Assembly (NCBI RefSeq): GCF_014646335.1
Contig: NZ_BMNG01000005.1
Span: forward strand, 309,543-373,542
Source: Streptomyces lasiicapitis
GTDB taxonomy: Bacteria > Actinomycetota > Actinomycetes > Streptomycetales > Streptomycetaceae
Direction of reading: 5' to 3'
DNA length: 64,000 nucleotides
The translations under genes and the position numbers were made by a program. This document shows positions 47,998-61,280 of this stretch, piece after piece (positions within the stretch are counted from its first letter, which is position 1; every line of letters begins with the position of its first letter). The notes under the pieces are model-generated. The model was not told the origin of the DNA, made no database searches, and saw nothing but the letters and a program-made list of their open reading frames with translations.

Positions 47998-48552
47998 GTG
48001 CAGGCCTACGGCGAGCGCACCGCGCCCCTGGAGGACCTACAGCTGACCCAGGGCCAGGGCCCCAGCTCGGACGCGGCCCTGAGCAGCACCATCGTCCTCG
48101 TCCCCGACCTGGTCTCCCTCGACCCCACCCGCTGGCCCGGCCTGCCAGGGCCCGCCCTGGAGCTGGGCGTACGCGCCGCGTTCGCCTTCCCGCTGCGCAT
48201 CGGCATCGTCACCATCGGAGTCCTGACCGGCCACCGCACCACTCCCGGACCGATGACCCCCGACCAGCTCACCGCCGCGCTGGTGCTGGCCGACCTGCTG
48301 GCCCAGTACCTCACCAGCCACGCCACCGACGCCGACGAGGCAAGCCGGCTCCTGGACGGCACCAGCCCGCACTTCGCCGAGGTCCACCAGGCCACCGGCA
48401 TGCTCGCCGCCCAACTCGGCATCGACTGCGCCCAGGCCCTGGCCCGACTGCGCGGCCACGCCTTCCGCCACGACCAGCGGCTGCTCGCCATCGCCCGTGC
48501 GGTCCTCGCCCAGCGGCTGCGCCTGGACACCGACGAGGCCGAGCAGAGCTGA
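47998..48552 (+). CDS. N-terminally truncated GAF-ANTAR protein
   Basis: 184 residues if read from GTG 47998. It enters partway into a GAF domain (LEDLQLTQGQGPSSDA, VLVPDLVSLDPTRWP, AAFAFPLRIGIVTIGVL) and ends in an ANTAR domain (VHQATGMLAAQLGIDCAQAL, LRGHAFRHDQRLLAIARAVL). Relatives have about 45-60 more residues before this point. Upstream, the frame stays open into the end of the previous gene but without a start or the missing GAF residues. Either a deletion removed the 5' end or a short form is made. It may be non-functional. Confidence 0.65.
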   Translation: MQAYGERTAPLEDLQLTQGQGPSSDAALSSTIVLVPDLVSLDPTRWPGLPGPALELGVRAAFAFPLRIGIVTIGVLTGHRTTPGPMTPDQLTAALVLADLLAQYLTSHATDADEASRLLDGTSPHFAEVHQATGMLAAQLGIDCAQALARLRGHAFRHDQRLLAIARAVLAQRLRLDTDEAEQS

Positions 48553-49120
48553 CGCCAAGCCTTGGCTCGCGGCCCTGTCAGGCTTGTGGCTCCACGCCCT
48601 ATCGAGCCGCGTTGCCTCGTACTACCGTGGCTGTGCGGCCCTGGTCCCCGGTCGACCCACTGCCTCCCGAACGCCTTCCGGGCTCCCGCTCCGCGGCCCG
48701 CCGCTTCGGTCGAGGCACCTCACGTGACACCCCGGCGGCGAGCACCCCCAGCTGTACATGACGGCCGCCGCCGGTGGCGTGGGCCAACGTCGGCGGCGGC
48801 CTCAGGCGCGGGAACCGCGCGGCTCCCCTCCGCGCAGTCCTCGCACCCACCGTCCTCACCGGCACCCGGAGTGCGCGGGAGTACACCCCGGCTCGAACAG
48901 GCCGGGAGGACGAAAGGCCGGAACCGCCGTGCGTCGGCGCATGCGCGGCTCCGGCCGCCCCATGCAGGGGGAGTGCCGAGGCCCGGGTCCGGGGGCCTTC
49001 TCTCCTTCGCATGCTAGAGCGAGGCGGGCGAGAAGCAAGACCGGGCGTGGACTGCCTCCCGGAGGGTGCCGGAGGCTGCCGGCAGCCCTTGGAAACACGA
49101 GCAAGCACGAGCAAGCGGGA
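48553..49120. other. Gap with no supported gene
   Basis: About 570 bases between the truncated regulator and the tRNA-Ala terminator. Several overlapping open frames occur on both strands but none has a plausible start, ribosome-binding site or recognisable protein. A short direct repeat of CACGAGCAAG is at 49096-49115. It may be remnant sequence. Confidence 0.6.
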
Positions 49121-49161
49121 AAAAACACCCCCCTGACCGCGTTTCCGCAGGTCAGAGGGGT
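49121..49161 (-). terminator. Rho-independent terminator after tRNA-Ala
   Basis: On the minus strand a 12-bp stem with one mismatch (arms 49127-49138 and 49150-49161) is followed by a run of Ts. It lies 10 bases past the tRNA 3' end. Confidence 0.85.
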
Positions 49162-49170
49162 GCAATCACG

Positions 49171-49243
49171 TGGAGCCTAGGGGAGTCGAACCCCTGACAT
49201 CTGCCATGCAAAGACAGCGCTCTACCAACTGAGCTAAGGCCCC
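49171..49243 (-). tRNA. tRNA-Ala (anticodon TGC)
   Basis: 73 bases without an encoded CCA. The acceptor stem GGGGCCT pairs with AGGCTCC and shows the G3:U70 wobble pair that marks tRNA-Ala; the discriminator is A. The anticodon is TGC, and the T-arm GGTTCGACTCC is normal. It reads GCA/GCG codons. In many actinobacteria it sits next to tRNA-Ile near gyrA; here the two are 5.4 kb apart. Confidence 0.97.
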
Positions 49244-49429
49244 GCAGCCGCCGACGCCGGTGCGAAAAAATCACGCTTCGGCGGGCGTCGCAGACCAGAG
49301 TACCGGGTCGTCCCCCGGATCTCACAAAAGGATTGGGGGTCCCCGTGGGCGACCACTCTCCGTAAGATGCTCGACGTGGTTCGCGGCAGCGAACCGCGGT
49401 CCTATGGGGAAGCGATGGGGAGACGCAAC

Positions 49430-49978
49430 ATGGACGCCGCACAACAAGAATCAACAGCAAGAGCACGGGAGCTCCAGCGGAATTGGTACGGGGAACCGCT
49501 GGGGGCACTCTTCCGTCGCCTCATCGACGATCTGGGCCTGAACCAGGCACGGCTCGCCGGGGTGCTCGGACTGTCCGCACCCATGCTGTCGCAGCTCATG
49601 AGCGGGCAGCGCGCGAAGATCGGCAATCCGGCCGTCGTCCAGCGCGTCCAGCTCCTGCAGGAGCTGTCCGGGCAGGTCGCGGACGGCAGCGTGAGCGCTG
49701 CCGAGGCCACGGATCGCATGGACGAGATCAAGAAGTCACAGGGGGGTTCCGTACTGACCAACACCACCCAGACGACCACGAGTTCGGGTGCGCCCACGGT
49801 GAAACGCGTGGTGCGTGAGATCCAGTCGCTGCTGCGCTCCGTCGCGGCGGCGGGCGACATCATCGATGCCGCGGACACGCTCGCCCCGACCCACCCGGAG
49901 CTGGCAGAGTTCCTCCGGGTGTACGGAGCGGGCCGCACCGCGGACGCCGTCGCCCACTACGAGGCGCACCAGAGCTGA
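49430..49978 (+). CDS. XRE-family DNA-binding regulator
   Basis: About 182 residues from ATG 49430, preceded by GGGGAG; ATG 49415 is an alternative. A helix-turn-helix (about 18-60; GLNQARLAGVLGLSAPMLSQ) is followed by a linker with TNTTQTTTSS and a helical C-terminal domain (VKRVVREIQSLLRSVAAAGD). It probably represses or activates genes together with the kinase 52 bases downstream, a pairing I recall as conserved in Streptomyces. The signal it senses is unknown. Confidence 0.8.
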   Translation: MDAAQQESTARARELQRNWYGEPLGALFRRLIDDLGLNQARLAGVLGLSAPMLSQLMSGQRAKIGNPAVVQRVQLLQELSGQVADGSVSAAEATDRMDEIKKSQGGSVLTNTTQTTTSSGAPTVKRVVREIQSLLRSVAAAGDIIDAADTLAPTHPELAEFLRVYGAGRTADAVAHYEAHQS

Positions 49979-50030
49979 GCCGTCGGCCGGGCCGCTGCCG
50001 GGCGGCCCGGAAGGGGAGCGAGGCACGACC

Positions 50031-51749
50031 ATGGGTGAGGTCTTCGCCGGCCGGTACGAACTCGTCGACCCGGTCGGACGCGGGGGAGTAGGAGCCGTAT
50101 GGCGTGCCTGGGACCATCGCCGGCGCAGATATGTGGCCGCGAAGGTCCTTCAGCAGCGCAACGCTCACACTCTGTTGCGCTTCGTGCGGGAGCAGGCGCT
50201 GCGGATCGACCATCCGCATGTGCTCGCTCCCGCGAGCTGGGCGGCCGACGACGACCAGGTCCTGTTCACCATGGACCTGATCACCGGAGGCTCCCTCGCT
50301 CACGTCATCGGTGACTACGGACCGCTGCCGGCCCACTTCTCCTGCACCCTGCTCGACCAGCTCCTCGCCGGTCTCGCCGCGGTGCACGCCGAAGGAGTCG
50401 TACACCGTGACATCAAGCCCGCCAACATACTCCTCGAGGCCACCGGAACGGGGCGGCCGCACCTGCGCCTGTCGGACTTCGGCATCTCCATGCGCAAGGG
50501 CGAGCCACGGCTGACCGAGACGGACTATGTGGTGGGCACCCCCGGGTACTTCGCGCCCGAGCAAATGATGGGCGCCGAACCGGACTTCACCGCCGACCTC
50601 TTCGCCGTCGGGCTTGTCGCGCTGTATCTGCTGCAGGGCGCCAAGCCCGACGCCAAGGCCCTCATCGAGCACTTCGCCGCCCACGGCACGCCGGGGGCGC
50701 CCGTCGGTGTGCCCGAGCCGCTGTGGCAGGTCATCGCCACGCTGCTGCAGCCCGATCCGCAGGCGCGGTTCCGTACCGCCACGGGGGCGCGCAAGGCGCT
50801 CGCCTCCGCCGTCGAGATGCTGCCCGAGCCCGGGCCCGACGACGAGCTCGTCGAGATCTTCGACCAACTCGGCCCGCTGCCCACGGGGTTCGGCCCCGAC
50901 GGACCCCTAACCCGGGCCCCACAGCCACCACCGGCTCAACAGCCACCGTCGGCTCACCAGGCGGTCCCGGCCCAGCAGCCGCTCTCGGCCCAGCAACCGC
51001 TGTCGGCTCAGCAACCGCGCTCCATCCAGCCACCGCCGTCCCACCCGCCCACGGCGGGCTCCGCGGCATCCCCAGGCCACCCGGGACCACACACTCCCTC
51101 GCCCCAGGCCCACGCGGGACCGCACACGCCCCCGTCCCAGGCCCAGCCCAACTCCTCCGGCACCCCCTATCCCGTACGACCGCCGTCGATCCCCGCGCAT
51201 CCCCCGATGTCGGAGACCGGCAGCTTCCACCTGCCCCCGCCGATCCCGCCCCCGCACACCCCACCCCCGCAACCGCCCACTCCCCCTACGCCGACGCCGG
51301 TCCCGGCAGCCACGCCGACCCCACCCCCGGCCCTCACCTCAACGCCCCCGCACACCCCCACGCACACACCGACCCCGACCCCCACACCGGCTCCGGCGAC
51401 CGCTCCAGCCCAGCCCTCCACTCCGACGCCGACACCAGCCCACACAGCCGCCCCAGCGTCCACCCCCTCCCACGCCACAGCCCCCGCCGCCGCGCAGCAC
51501 GCATACGCCCCTACTTCTCCATACACCGCTCAGCCCGATCAGGTTCCAGCTCACGGCGAATCAATTCCGGGACCGCTACCGGGACTTCTTCCGGAACTCC
51601 AGCCTCGCGCACGGCCCCAGCGCCGCCACGCCGCCGGATCCGCCGCGCGCTCACCGCGCCCCGGGCCGCCCACGAAGGTGGCCCTGCCGATGCTGCTGGC
51701 CGCGCTGGCCTGTTTCGCGGTGGGCTTCTGGGCCCTCACCCGCATCTGA
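50031..51749 (+). CDS. Tail-anchored Ser/Thr protein kinase
   Basis: 572 residues from ATG. The kinase domain (about 1-265) has GRGGVGAVWRAWD, AAKVL, VHRDIKPANILL, DFGISMRKG and the GTPGYFAPEQ activation segment end, so it looks active. A long Pro/Thr/Ala/Gln-rich linker (about 300-540) precedes a single C-terminal membrane segment (about 549-571) with almost nothing outside. It lacks PASTA or other sensor domains. Context with an XRE regulator suggests the kinase may phosphorylate it; this is inference. Confidence 0.88.
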   Translation: MGEVFAGRYELVDPVGRGGVGAVWRAWDHRRRRYVAAKVLQQRNAHTLLRFVREQALRIDHPHVLAPASWAADDDQVLFTMDLITGGSLAHVIGDYGPLPAHFSCTLLDQLLAGLAAVHAEGVVHRDIKPANILLEATGTGRPHLRLSDFGISMRKGEPRLTETDYVVGTPGYFAPEQMMGAEPDFTADLFAVGLVALYLLQGAKPDAKALIEHFAAHGTPGAPVGVPEPLWQVIATLLQPDPQARFRTATGARKALASAVEMLPEPGPDDELVEIFDQLGPLPTGFGPDGPLTRAPQPPPAQQPPSAHQAVPAQQPLSAQQPLSAQQPRSIQPPPSHPPTAGSAASPGHPGPHTPSPQAHAGPHTPPSQAQPNSSGTPYPVRPPSIPAHPPMSETGSFHLPPPIPPPHTPPPQPPTPPTPTPVPAATPTPPPALTSTPPHTPTHTPTPTPTPAPATAPAQPSTPTPTPAHTAAPASTPSHATAPAAAQHAYAPTSPYTAQPDQVPAHGESIPGPLPGLLPELQPRARPQRRHAAGSAARSPRPGPPTKVALPMLLAALACFAVGFWALTRI

Positions 51750-51800
51750 GAAACCGGCGAGCCCGACGAACGCCGCACCCGAGGAACCGGTCCGACCCGA

Positions 51801-53282
51801 CTAGCCGACCCGAGCCACCCTCCGCCGCCCCACAGCCCGCCACACCCCAAGGACCGCCAGCAACACGGTCCCCGTACCGATCCCCGCCACCGCAAGCACC
51901 TTCATCGCGGGATCACCCCCGCCGGAACCGCCAGCGGCAACGGCGTCCGCACCAGGCTCCCCCGCCCCACCCCCGGCGGACCCGCCCGCCCCGTCCCGCG
52001 CCGCCGCCTCGTCGCGTTCCGTGACGCCGAAGGTGTCCGCGGGCCGCGCCGCCCCGGCGTACACGGGCCCCTCCCGCCGCTCACCGGCGACGCCCACCCG
52101 CAGCGTCAGGCCGAACGTGTCCTGGCCGAACCGCGTACCGACGTCCGGATCCAGGTGCACGGCGAGGTAGTACCAACCGGCGAACCGCATCCCGGAGTCC
52201 CGGTCGAGGGGCGCGAACCGGTTCTCGTACGCGACCGGCGGCAGCGTCGGCATCACGGTCGTCCGCTGCCGGCCGTCGTACGCGGCGTCGGCGTCCTCCA
52301 CCAGCCCGCGCACGGGGTTGAACACCTCCGCGACCAGCCCGGACGTCACGAAGTCACCGCTCCGCGAGCCGCTGCCGATCTCCAGGGTGGCCGAGAGTCG
52401 CTGTCCCCAGTCGACGGGAACGCGGTAGTAACGCGTCTGCCCGGCCTTGACCCGGTCGCCCCACACGCCGTTGCCCAAGGCCCTGGCCGTGCCGAAACTG
52501 CTGCCTCCCGCGCGCGGGAGCGGCCGCCCGGCCGGCGGGACAGGCGTCGCCGAGCCGGAACCGGAGCCAGAACCGGAATCGGAGCCGGAGTCCGGGTCCT
52601 GCGGCGGCGTCGTCGCGCCCGCCTTCGCCAAGGAGGGCTCCGAAGCGACGTACAGCTCCAAATCCCACTTCTCCGTAGAGGACGGTTGTTCCGTTGCGGA
52701 CGAAACCGGCGACCTGGAGTTGACGGTCCGCTCCACGACTACGTAGTACGTCCCGGCCGTCTGGCACCGCCGCTCGTCCGGAGCGAGCTTGCGCGTCGCG
52801 GAGGCGGTGAGCGGCCGCGGGCTGCGTGAGGCGCCGAAACGCGCGGACGCGTAGTCGCAGTCGAAGCCGTCGGCGTCCTGCACGGACACCCTGATCCCGT
52901 CGGCGTAGGCGACGCGGCTCCCGACGCCGGGCAGCGCGGTCACGGAGACGTACACGTTGTCCCGAGCCCCGAGTTCGAGCCGGTAGTAGAGCTCACTCCC
53001 CGCAGCGCCTGTGGCACCAGGGCTTCCTGACGCCCCAGAAGCTCCCGAGGCACCGGCCCGGGGATGCTCGATCGAGCTCTTGTACGTCCCCCCGGGCACG
53101 AGCATCCGGCTCCCGGCCGTGCTCGTCGCCCCGTCGACCTCCTTGGCGTCCTCGGCGAAGGCGTACGGATTCGGCGTCTCAGCGGCGACCACACGCCCGG
53201 TCCTGGCCATCGCACCGTCCGGCGACAGAGCCACCGCACACAGAGCGGCCACCCCCAGGACCGAGCCCACCGCCCGCAGCAT
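51801..53282 (-). CDS. Secreted, C-terminally membrane-anchored protein of unknown function
   Basis: About 493 residues from ATG 53282; GTG codons at 53309, 53297 and 53285 are alternative starts. A signal peptide (about 1-27) is followed by a large extracytoplasmic part with two beta-rich segments (ELYYRLELGARDNVYVSVT and TRYYRVPVDWGQRLSATLEI) of similar layout, a Gly/Ser-rich linker and a membrane segment near the C-terminus (about 459-480) ending in a basic tail. The two segments resemble pre-peptidase C-terminal/PPC-like modules. No enzyme motif is seen. It is convergent with the kinase gene and may report wall state to it, by inference. Confidence 0.75.
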   Translation of the reverse strand: MLRAVGSVLGVAALCAVALSPDGAMARTGRVVAAETPNPYAFAEDAKEVDGATSTAGSRMLVPGGTYKSSIEHPRAGASGASGASGSPGATGAAGSELYYRLELGARDNVYVSVTALPGVGSRVAYADGIRVSVQDADGFDCDYASARFGASRSPRPLTASATRKLAPDERRCQTAGTYYVVVERTVNSRSPVSSATEQPSSTEKWDLELYVASEPSLAKAGATTPPQDPDSGSDSGSGSGSGSATPVPPAGRPLPRAGGSSFGTARALGNGVWGDRVKAGQTRYYRVPVDWGQRLSATLEIGSGSRSGDFVTSGLVAEVFNPVRGLVEDADAAYDGRQRTTVMPTLPPVAYENRFAPLDRDSGMRFAGWYYLAVHLDPDVGTRFGQDTFGLTLRVGVAGERREGPVYAGAARPADTFGVTERDEAAARDGAGGSAGGGAGEPGADAVAAGGSGGGDPAMKVLAVAGIGTGTVLLAVLGVWRAVGRRRVARVG

Positions 53283-53559
53283 CACGCCGCTCTGCACCTC
53301 ACCCTCCACCGAATTTGCTCAAGCAAGGAATGAAATTGCGCAAGTGAACCAAAGGAGTGACGCCGTCGCGGTCACGCCGGGAAGAGGGCCCCGCCCTCAC
53401 GACAGCAGGATGCACGCCCCGCCGGGACATCCCGTACACGCGACGGAGAATCCCCGCCACCCCACAGAGCCGGCCGAACCGGTACCGGCAGAAGAAGCAG
53501 ATCAAGCAGAACCGGCGGCACCCGCAGAAGAAGCGGGACAAAAAGCCCCCGGGACAGCA

Positions 53560-53593
53560 CAGGGCCCCGACCGCTCAAGCGACCGGGGCCCTG
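53560..53593 (-). terminator. Terminator after the DLW-39 gene
   Basis: A 10-bp perfect inverted repeat (53560-53569 and 53584-53593) about 19 bases past the stop on the minus strand. Nothing else is seen in 53310-53559. Confidence 0.7.
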
Positions 53594-53611
53594 CGACGAG
53601 ACTGTCGATAC

Positions 53612-53740
53612 TCACGAACCCGTGGGCACGGAGTCAGTCGCCTCCGTCCACAGATCCTGCTCGGCGCGATCCGCCTGGATCTGGCGGTACACGAGGAGCC
53701 CGCCGATGGCGGCCAGTGCGACCAGGAGAAGCTTCTTCAC
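53612..53740 (-). CDS. DLW-39 family small membrane protein
   Basis: 42 residues from GTG 53740 (KKLLLVALAAIGGLLVYRQI, then QADRAEQDLWTEATDSV). One N-terminal membrane segment is followed by a conserved DLW motif. The family is a named actinobacterial small-protein group, usually found near gyrA; function unknown. The ribosome-binding site is ACGAGG. A hairpin follows. Confidence 0.9.
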   Translation of the reverse strand: MKKLLLVALAAIGGLLVYRQIQADRAEQDLWTEATDSVPTGS

Positions 53741-54077
53741 CGCGCGACCTCGTCTTTCCTTGACGTAGGGGACTTCTGCCGCCCGACTATACACACCGCC
53801 CGATACCGATCGGTGACCTGGATCGGCCCGACTCCCGGCCCCAACTCCCGGACCGAACACCGCAGTAGAAGCGGATCGAATTGCTCCGCCTACGCTCCGT
53901 CCACTGTGACGTTCGCCGCCCTATGCCCTGCTTCAGGGCTTTCTCGGGGTACTTGCGCCCATCCGGGTGGTGTTCATCGGAACATCGACGCGGCGGGGGC
54001 GTCGCTCCCGCACTTCGGGCCCCGCGTACACATCATGAGGAAAGTACGCAAATCGCCCAACCTGAATGCGAGGGGCC

Positions 54078-54419
54078 ATGACCGCCACCAAGGCCATGAA
54101 GCTGTGGACCACGATCGTCACCGCCGTGCTCGCGCTGTTCGCGACGCTCGGCCTCACTTCGACCGCCACGGCGGCCGCCCCGGCACAGCAGGCCACGAGC
54201 GCCTCGGCTTCATGCACGAGCGCCCCGAGCCTGACGGCCCCGATGGCGGCCTTGTGGGCGGCTGCGTACGAACGGTCCTTGCCCCCCACGATGAAGCAAC
54301 GCATCCGCGCCGAGGCGCACGGCGCCACACCGAGCTGCCGCCACCTGCCGACGACGGAGACGGAAGCCCAGGACGACGACCAGGAGCCCACGGCGGGGAA
54401 CCTGGCCGCGGAGCCGTAA
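54078..54419 (+). CDS. Small exported protein (DUF6344-like)
   Basis: About 113 residues from ATG 54078; ATG 54066 is four codons upstream. A signal-like segment (MKLWTTIVTAVLALFATLGL) precedes an Ala/Ser/Thr-rich region and the conserved block ERSLPPTMKQRIRAEAHGA, which I match from memory to DUF6344. No function is known. A strong terminator follows, and the gene stands alone between DLW-39 and tRNA-Ile. Confidence 0.65.
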   Translation: MTATKAMKLWTTIVTAVLALFATLGLTSTATAAAPAQQATSASASCTSAPSLTAPMAALWAAAYERSLPPTMKQRIRAEAHGATPSCRHLPTTETEAQDDDQEPTAGNLAAEP

Positions 54420-54437
54420 CCGACACGGCGCTCAACT

Positions 54438-54482
54438 GAAGAAGACCCCCAGCCGGGACGGGCTGGGGGTCTTCTTCGTTTC
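54438..54482 (+). terminator. Strong terminator after the small exported protein
   Basis: A perfect 17-bp inverted repeat (54438-54454 and 54461-54477) with a 6-base loop, followed by a short T-rich tail. Confidence 0.9.
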
Positions 54483-54545
54483 CGCACTCCATGAGCTGTG
54501 GCCTTCGCCACACACCGCGGCAGGGGGGAGAAGCAGGGGGAAACG

Positions 54546-54584
54546 CGAAGACCCGGTGGATCTCATCGATCCACCGGGTCTTCG
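54546..54584 (-). terminator. Terminator after tRNA-Ile
   Basis: A perfect 16-bp inverted repeat (54546-54561 and 54569-54584) with a 7-base loop, 20 bases past the tRNA 3' end on the minus strand. Confidence 0.85.
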
Positions 54585-54603
54585 TACGGGCTCTTGGCCG
54601 CTG

Positions 54604-54677
54604 TGGGGCTACCTGGATTTGAACCAGGGACCTCATCCTTATCAGGGATGCGCTCTAACCAACTGAGCTATAGCCCC
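54604..54677 (-). tRNA. tRNA-Ile (anticodon GAT)
   Basis: 74 bases without an encoded CCA. The acceptor stem GGGGCTA pairs with TAGCCCC, the anticodon is GAT in CTGATAA, and the T-arm GGTTCAAATCC is normal. It reads ATC/ATT codons. It lies between DUF3566 and the small exported protein. Confidence 0.97.
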
Positions 54678-54811
54678 GCCGCGCTCTGCGGGTCGCCCCG
54701 CGCGCTGACCTCTGAAGATTAGCGCACGTCCGGGCCAGTCCCAAAATCGATAGTTCCGGAGGGTCTACGCGGGCCCGCGGCACGCACTCGGCACCTGTCT
54801 GGTCACCTACT

Positions 54812-54846
54812 GAGTGGCTGCCCGATAACCCACCGAGCAGCCACTG
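54812..54846 (-). terminator. Hairpin after the DUF3566 gene
   Basis: A 9-bp inverted repeat (arms 54813-54821 and 54837-54845) about 31 bases past the gyrB-gyrA-DUF3566 transcript end on the minus strand. Confidence 0.6.
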
Positions 54847-54876
54847 GAACCCCTCAGACGCCGCGACGCGCAGTCG

Positions 54877-55578
54877 CTACTCGTCCTCCGCCAGCGTCAG
54901 CTCGATGCCGCCCACAAAGCCCGCCGAGAGGTTGTAGATGAACGCGCCGAGCGTCGCGAGAGCCGTCGCGAGGACGACGTCGATGACCGCGATGATCGAC
55001 GTGAACAACAGCACGCGCGGCAGCGAGAGGAACGCCTGCAGGTCGAAGCCGTTGGACTCGTTCGAGCCCGTGGCCTCGGAGATCGTGCCGCCGACGGTGG
55101 AGAAGACGCCCATCGCGTCCATGACCATCCACAGCACGGCCGCCGCGACGATCGTGCAGATGCCGAGCGCGATGGAGAGCAGGAAGCTGACCTTCATCAC
55201 CGACCAGGGGTCGGCCTTGGACACCCGCAGCCGCGCCTTGCGCGTGCGCGGGGTGGTGCGCGCCCCGGTGCGCGGGCGCCGGACCGCGCCCGCGGGCGCC
55301 GCCTGGTAGGCCTGCGGCGGGTGGTACGGCTGGCTGCTGTTCTGCTGGGGCTGCCGCTCGCCGGGCAGCGCACCGGAGAGACCGTCGTCGGGCAGCGCGC
55401 CGGAGGCCCCGCCTTCGGTGTCCGTGCCCGAACCCGCTCGGCCTCGGGTGTCCGTCACAGTCCCCCCCTGGGATCCATGAGACTCATGCGAGTCGGGTGC
55501 GTCTGTGGCGGAGCCACGGGCACTTTCCTTGCCGGTTCCACTCTTTGCGGCGGATCCGGCGCCCGTGGCTCCACTCAC
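54877..55578 (-). CDS. DUF3566 membrane protein
   Basis: 233 residues from GTG 55578 with GAGGAGAG upstream. The Ser/Gly/Pro-rich, disordered N-terminus (about 1-115) precedes the DUF3566 domain with two or more membrane segments (about 127-153 and 188-225), ending in the typical GGIELTLAEDE. In mycobacteria the relative CwsA interacts with CrgA and Wag31; whether this protein does is unknown. It starts 15 bases after gyrA and is likely co-transcribed. Confidence 0.9.
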   Translation of the reverse strand: MSGATGAGSAAKSGTGKESARGSATDAPDSHESHGSQGGTVTDTRGRAGSGTDTEGGASGALPDDGLSGALPGERQPQQNSSQPYHPPQAYQAAPAGAVRRPRTGARTTPRTRKARLRVSKADPWSVMKVSFLLSIALGICTIVAAAVLWMVMDAMGVFSTVGGTISEATGSNESNGFDLQAFLSLPRVLLFTSIIAVIDVVLATALATLGAFIYNLSAGFVGGIELTLAEDE

Positions 55579-55593
55579 GACTCTCTCCTCGCG

Positions 55594-58188
<2,595 letters not shown>

Positions 58189-58262
58189 GGCCGGTCAAGA
58201 TCCTTTCGGTGCGGTCAGCAGCAGTCAGCAGTCGGGTCAGCGACTTCGGGCGCCTGACCGGC

Positions 58263-60650
<2,388 letters not shown>

Positions 60651-61280
60651 TCATCCGTAGGTGTCGCCGGGACCCGTGCTGCCAGGGGCGCGCAGGGGTC
60701 CGAAGCGGCGCGCGGGGCCACCCGGGCCGAGGACCTTGATGATGCGTACGGTGCCGTGGCCGAGGTCCTCGTTCAGGCGCGCGACCAGCTGCGGAGCCAT
60801 CAGGCGCAGCTGGGTGGCCCAGGCCGTGGAGTCGCACTGGACGGTCAGGATCCGCTCGTTCTCGTCGTACCGCTGCGGCACGCAGTGCTTGGCCAGGTCG
60901 TCGCCGACGATCTGCGGCCAGCGGCCCATCACGCCGCCCACGGCGGCCGGGGTCTCCCAGCCGCGCTCGGTGATCAGCCGGTTGATGGCCGACCCCAGGG
61001 GCAGCGGGTCGCGCCCGTCCGACCGCGCGCCCGAGCGCAGCCCGCCGCGGCGGGCCTGCTTCTTCTGCTGGGTCGCGTCCCCACGCGCGCGTGCCTGCTC
61101 CTTGGCGGCGCGCAGGGCGACACGGGCGAGGTCGACGCCGGAGGGCTCGGGGGGCTTGGGGGTTTCGGGGGCTCCCGCGGTGCCGGAAGTGCCGGGAGTG
61201 TCCAGCGGGACATTCTGGGCGTTTTGCGCGTTTTGCACTTTCGGGACGTCGCCTCGCGGCCGCGGCTTCTCGGCGGTCAT
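60651..61280 (-). CDS. DciA-like DUF721 protein
   Basis: 209 residues from ATG 61280, overlapping the recF stop (ATGA). A long disordered N-terminus with QNAQNAQN and Pro-rich repeats precedes the DUF721 domain (about 95-180; [48 protein letters not shown]). DciA loads or activates the replicative helicase in bacteria without DnaC. Its location between recF and gyrB is usual for actinobacteria. Confidence 0.88.
   Translation of the reverse strand: MTAEKPRPRGDVPKVQNAQNAQNVPLDTPGTSGTAGAPETPKPPEPSGVDLARVALRAAKEQARARGDATQQKKQARRGGLRSGARSDGRDPLPLGSAINRLITERGWETPAAVGGVMGRWPQIVGDDLAKHCVPQRYDENERILTVQCDSTAWATQLRLMAPQLVARLNEDLGHGTVRIIKVLGPGGPARRFGPLRAPGSTGPGDTYG

Noticed and set aside
48562..49165. 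Open frames between the truncated regulator and tRNA-Ala
   Set aside because: Overlapping frames on both strands, no ribosome-binding site, no recognisable protein.
46832..49170. Integrative element next to tRNA-Ala
   Set aside because: No integrase, no direct repeat of the tRNA end, no transposase found.
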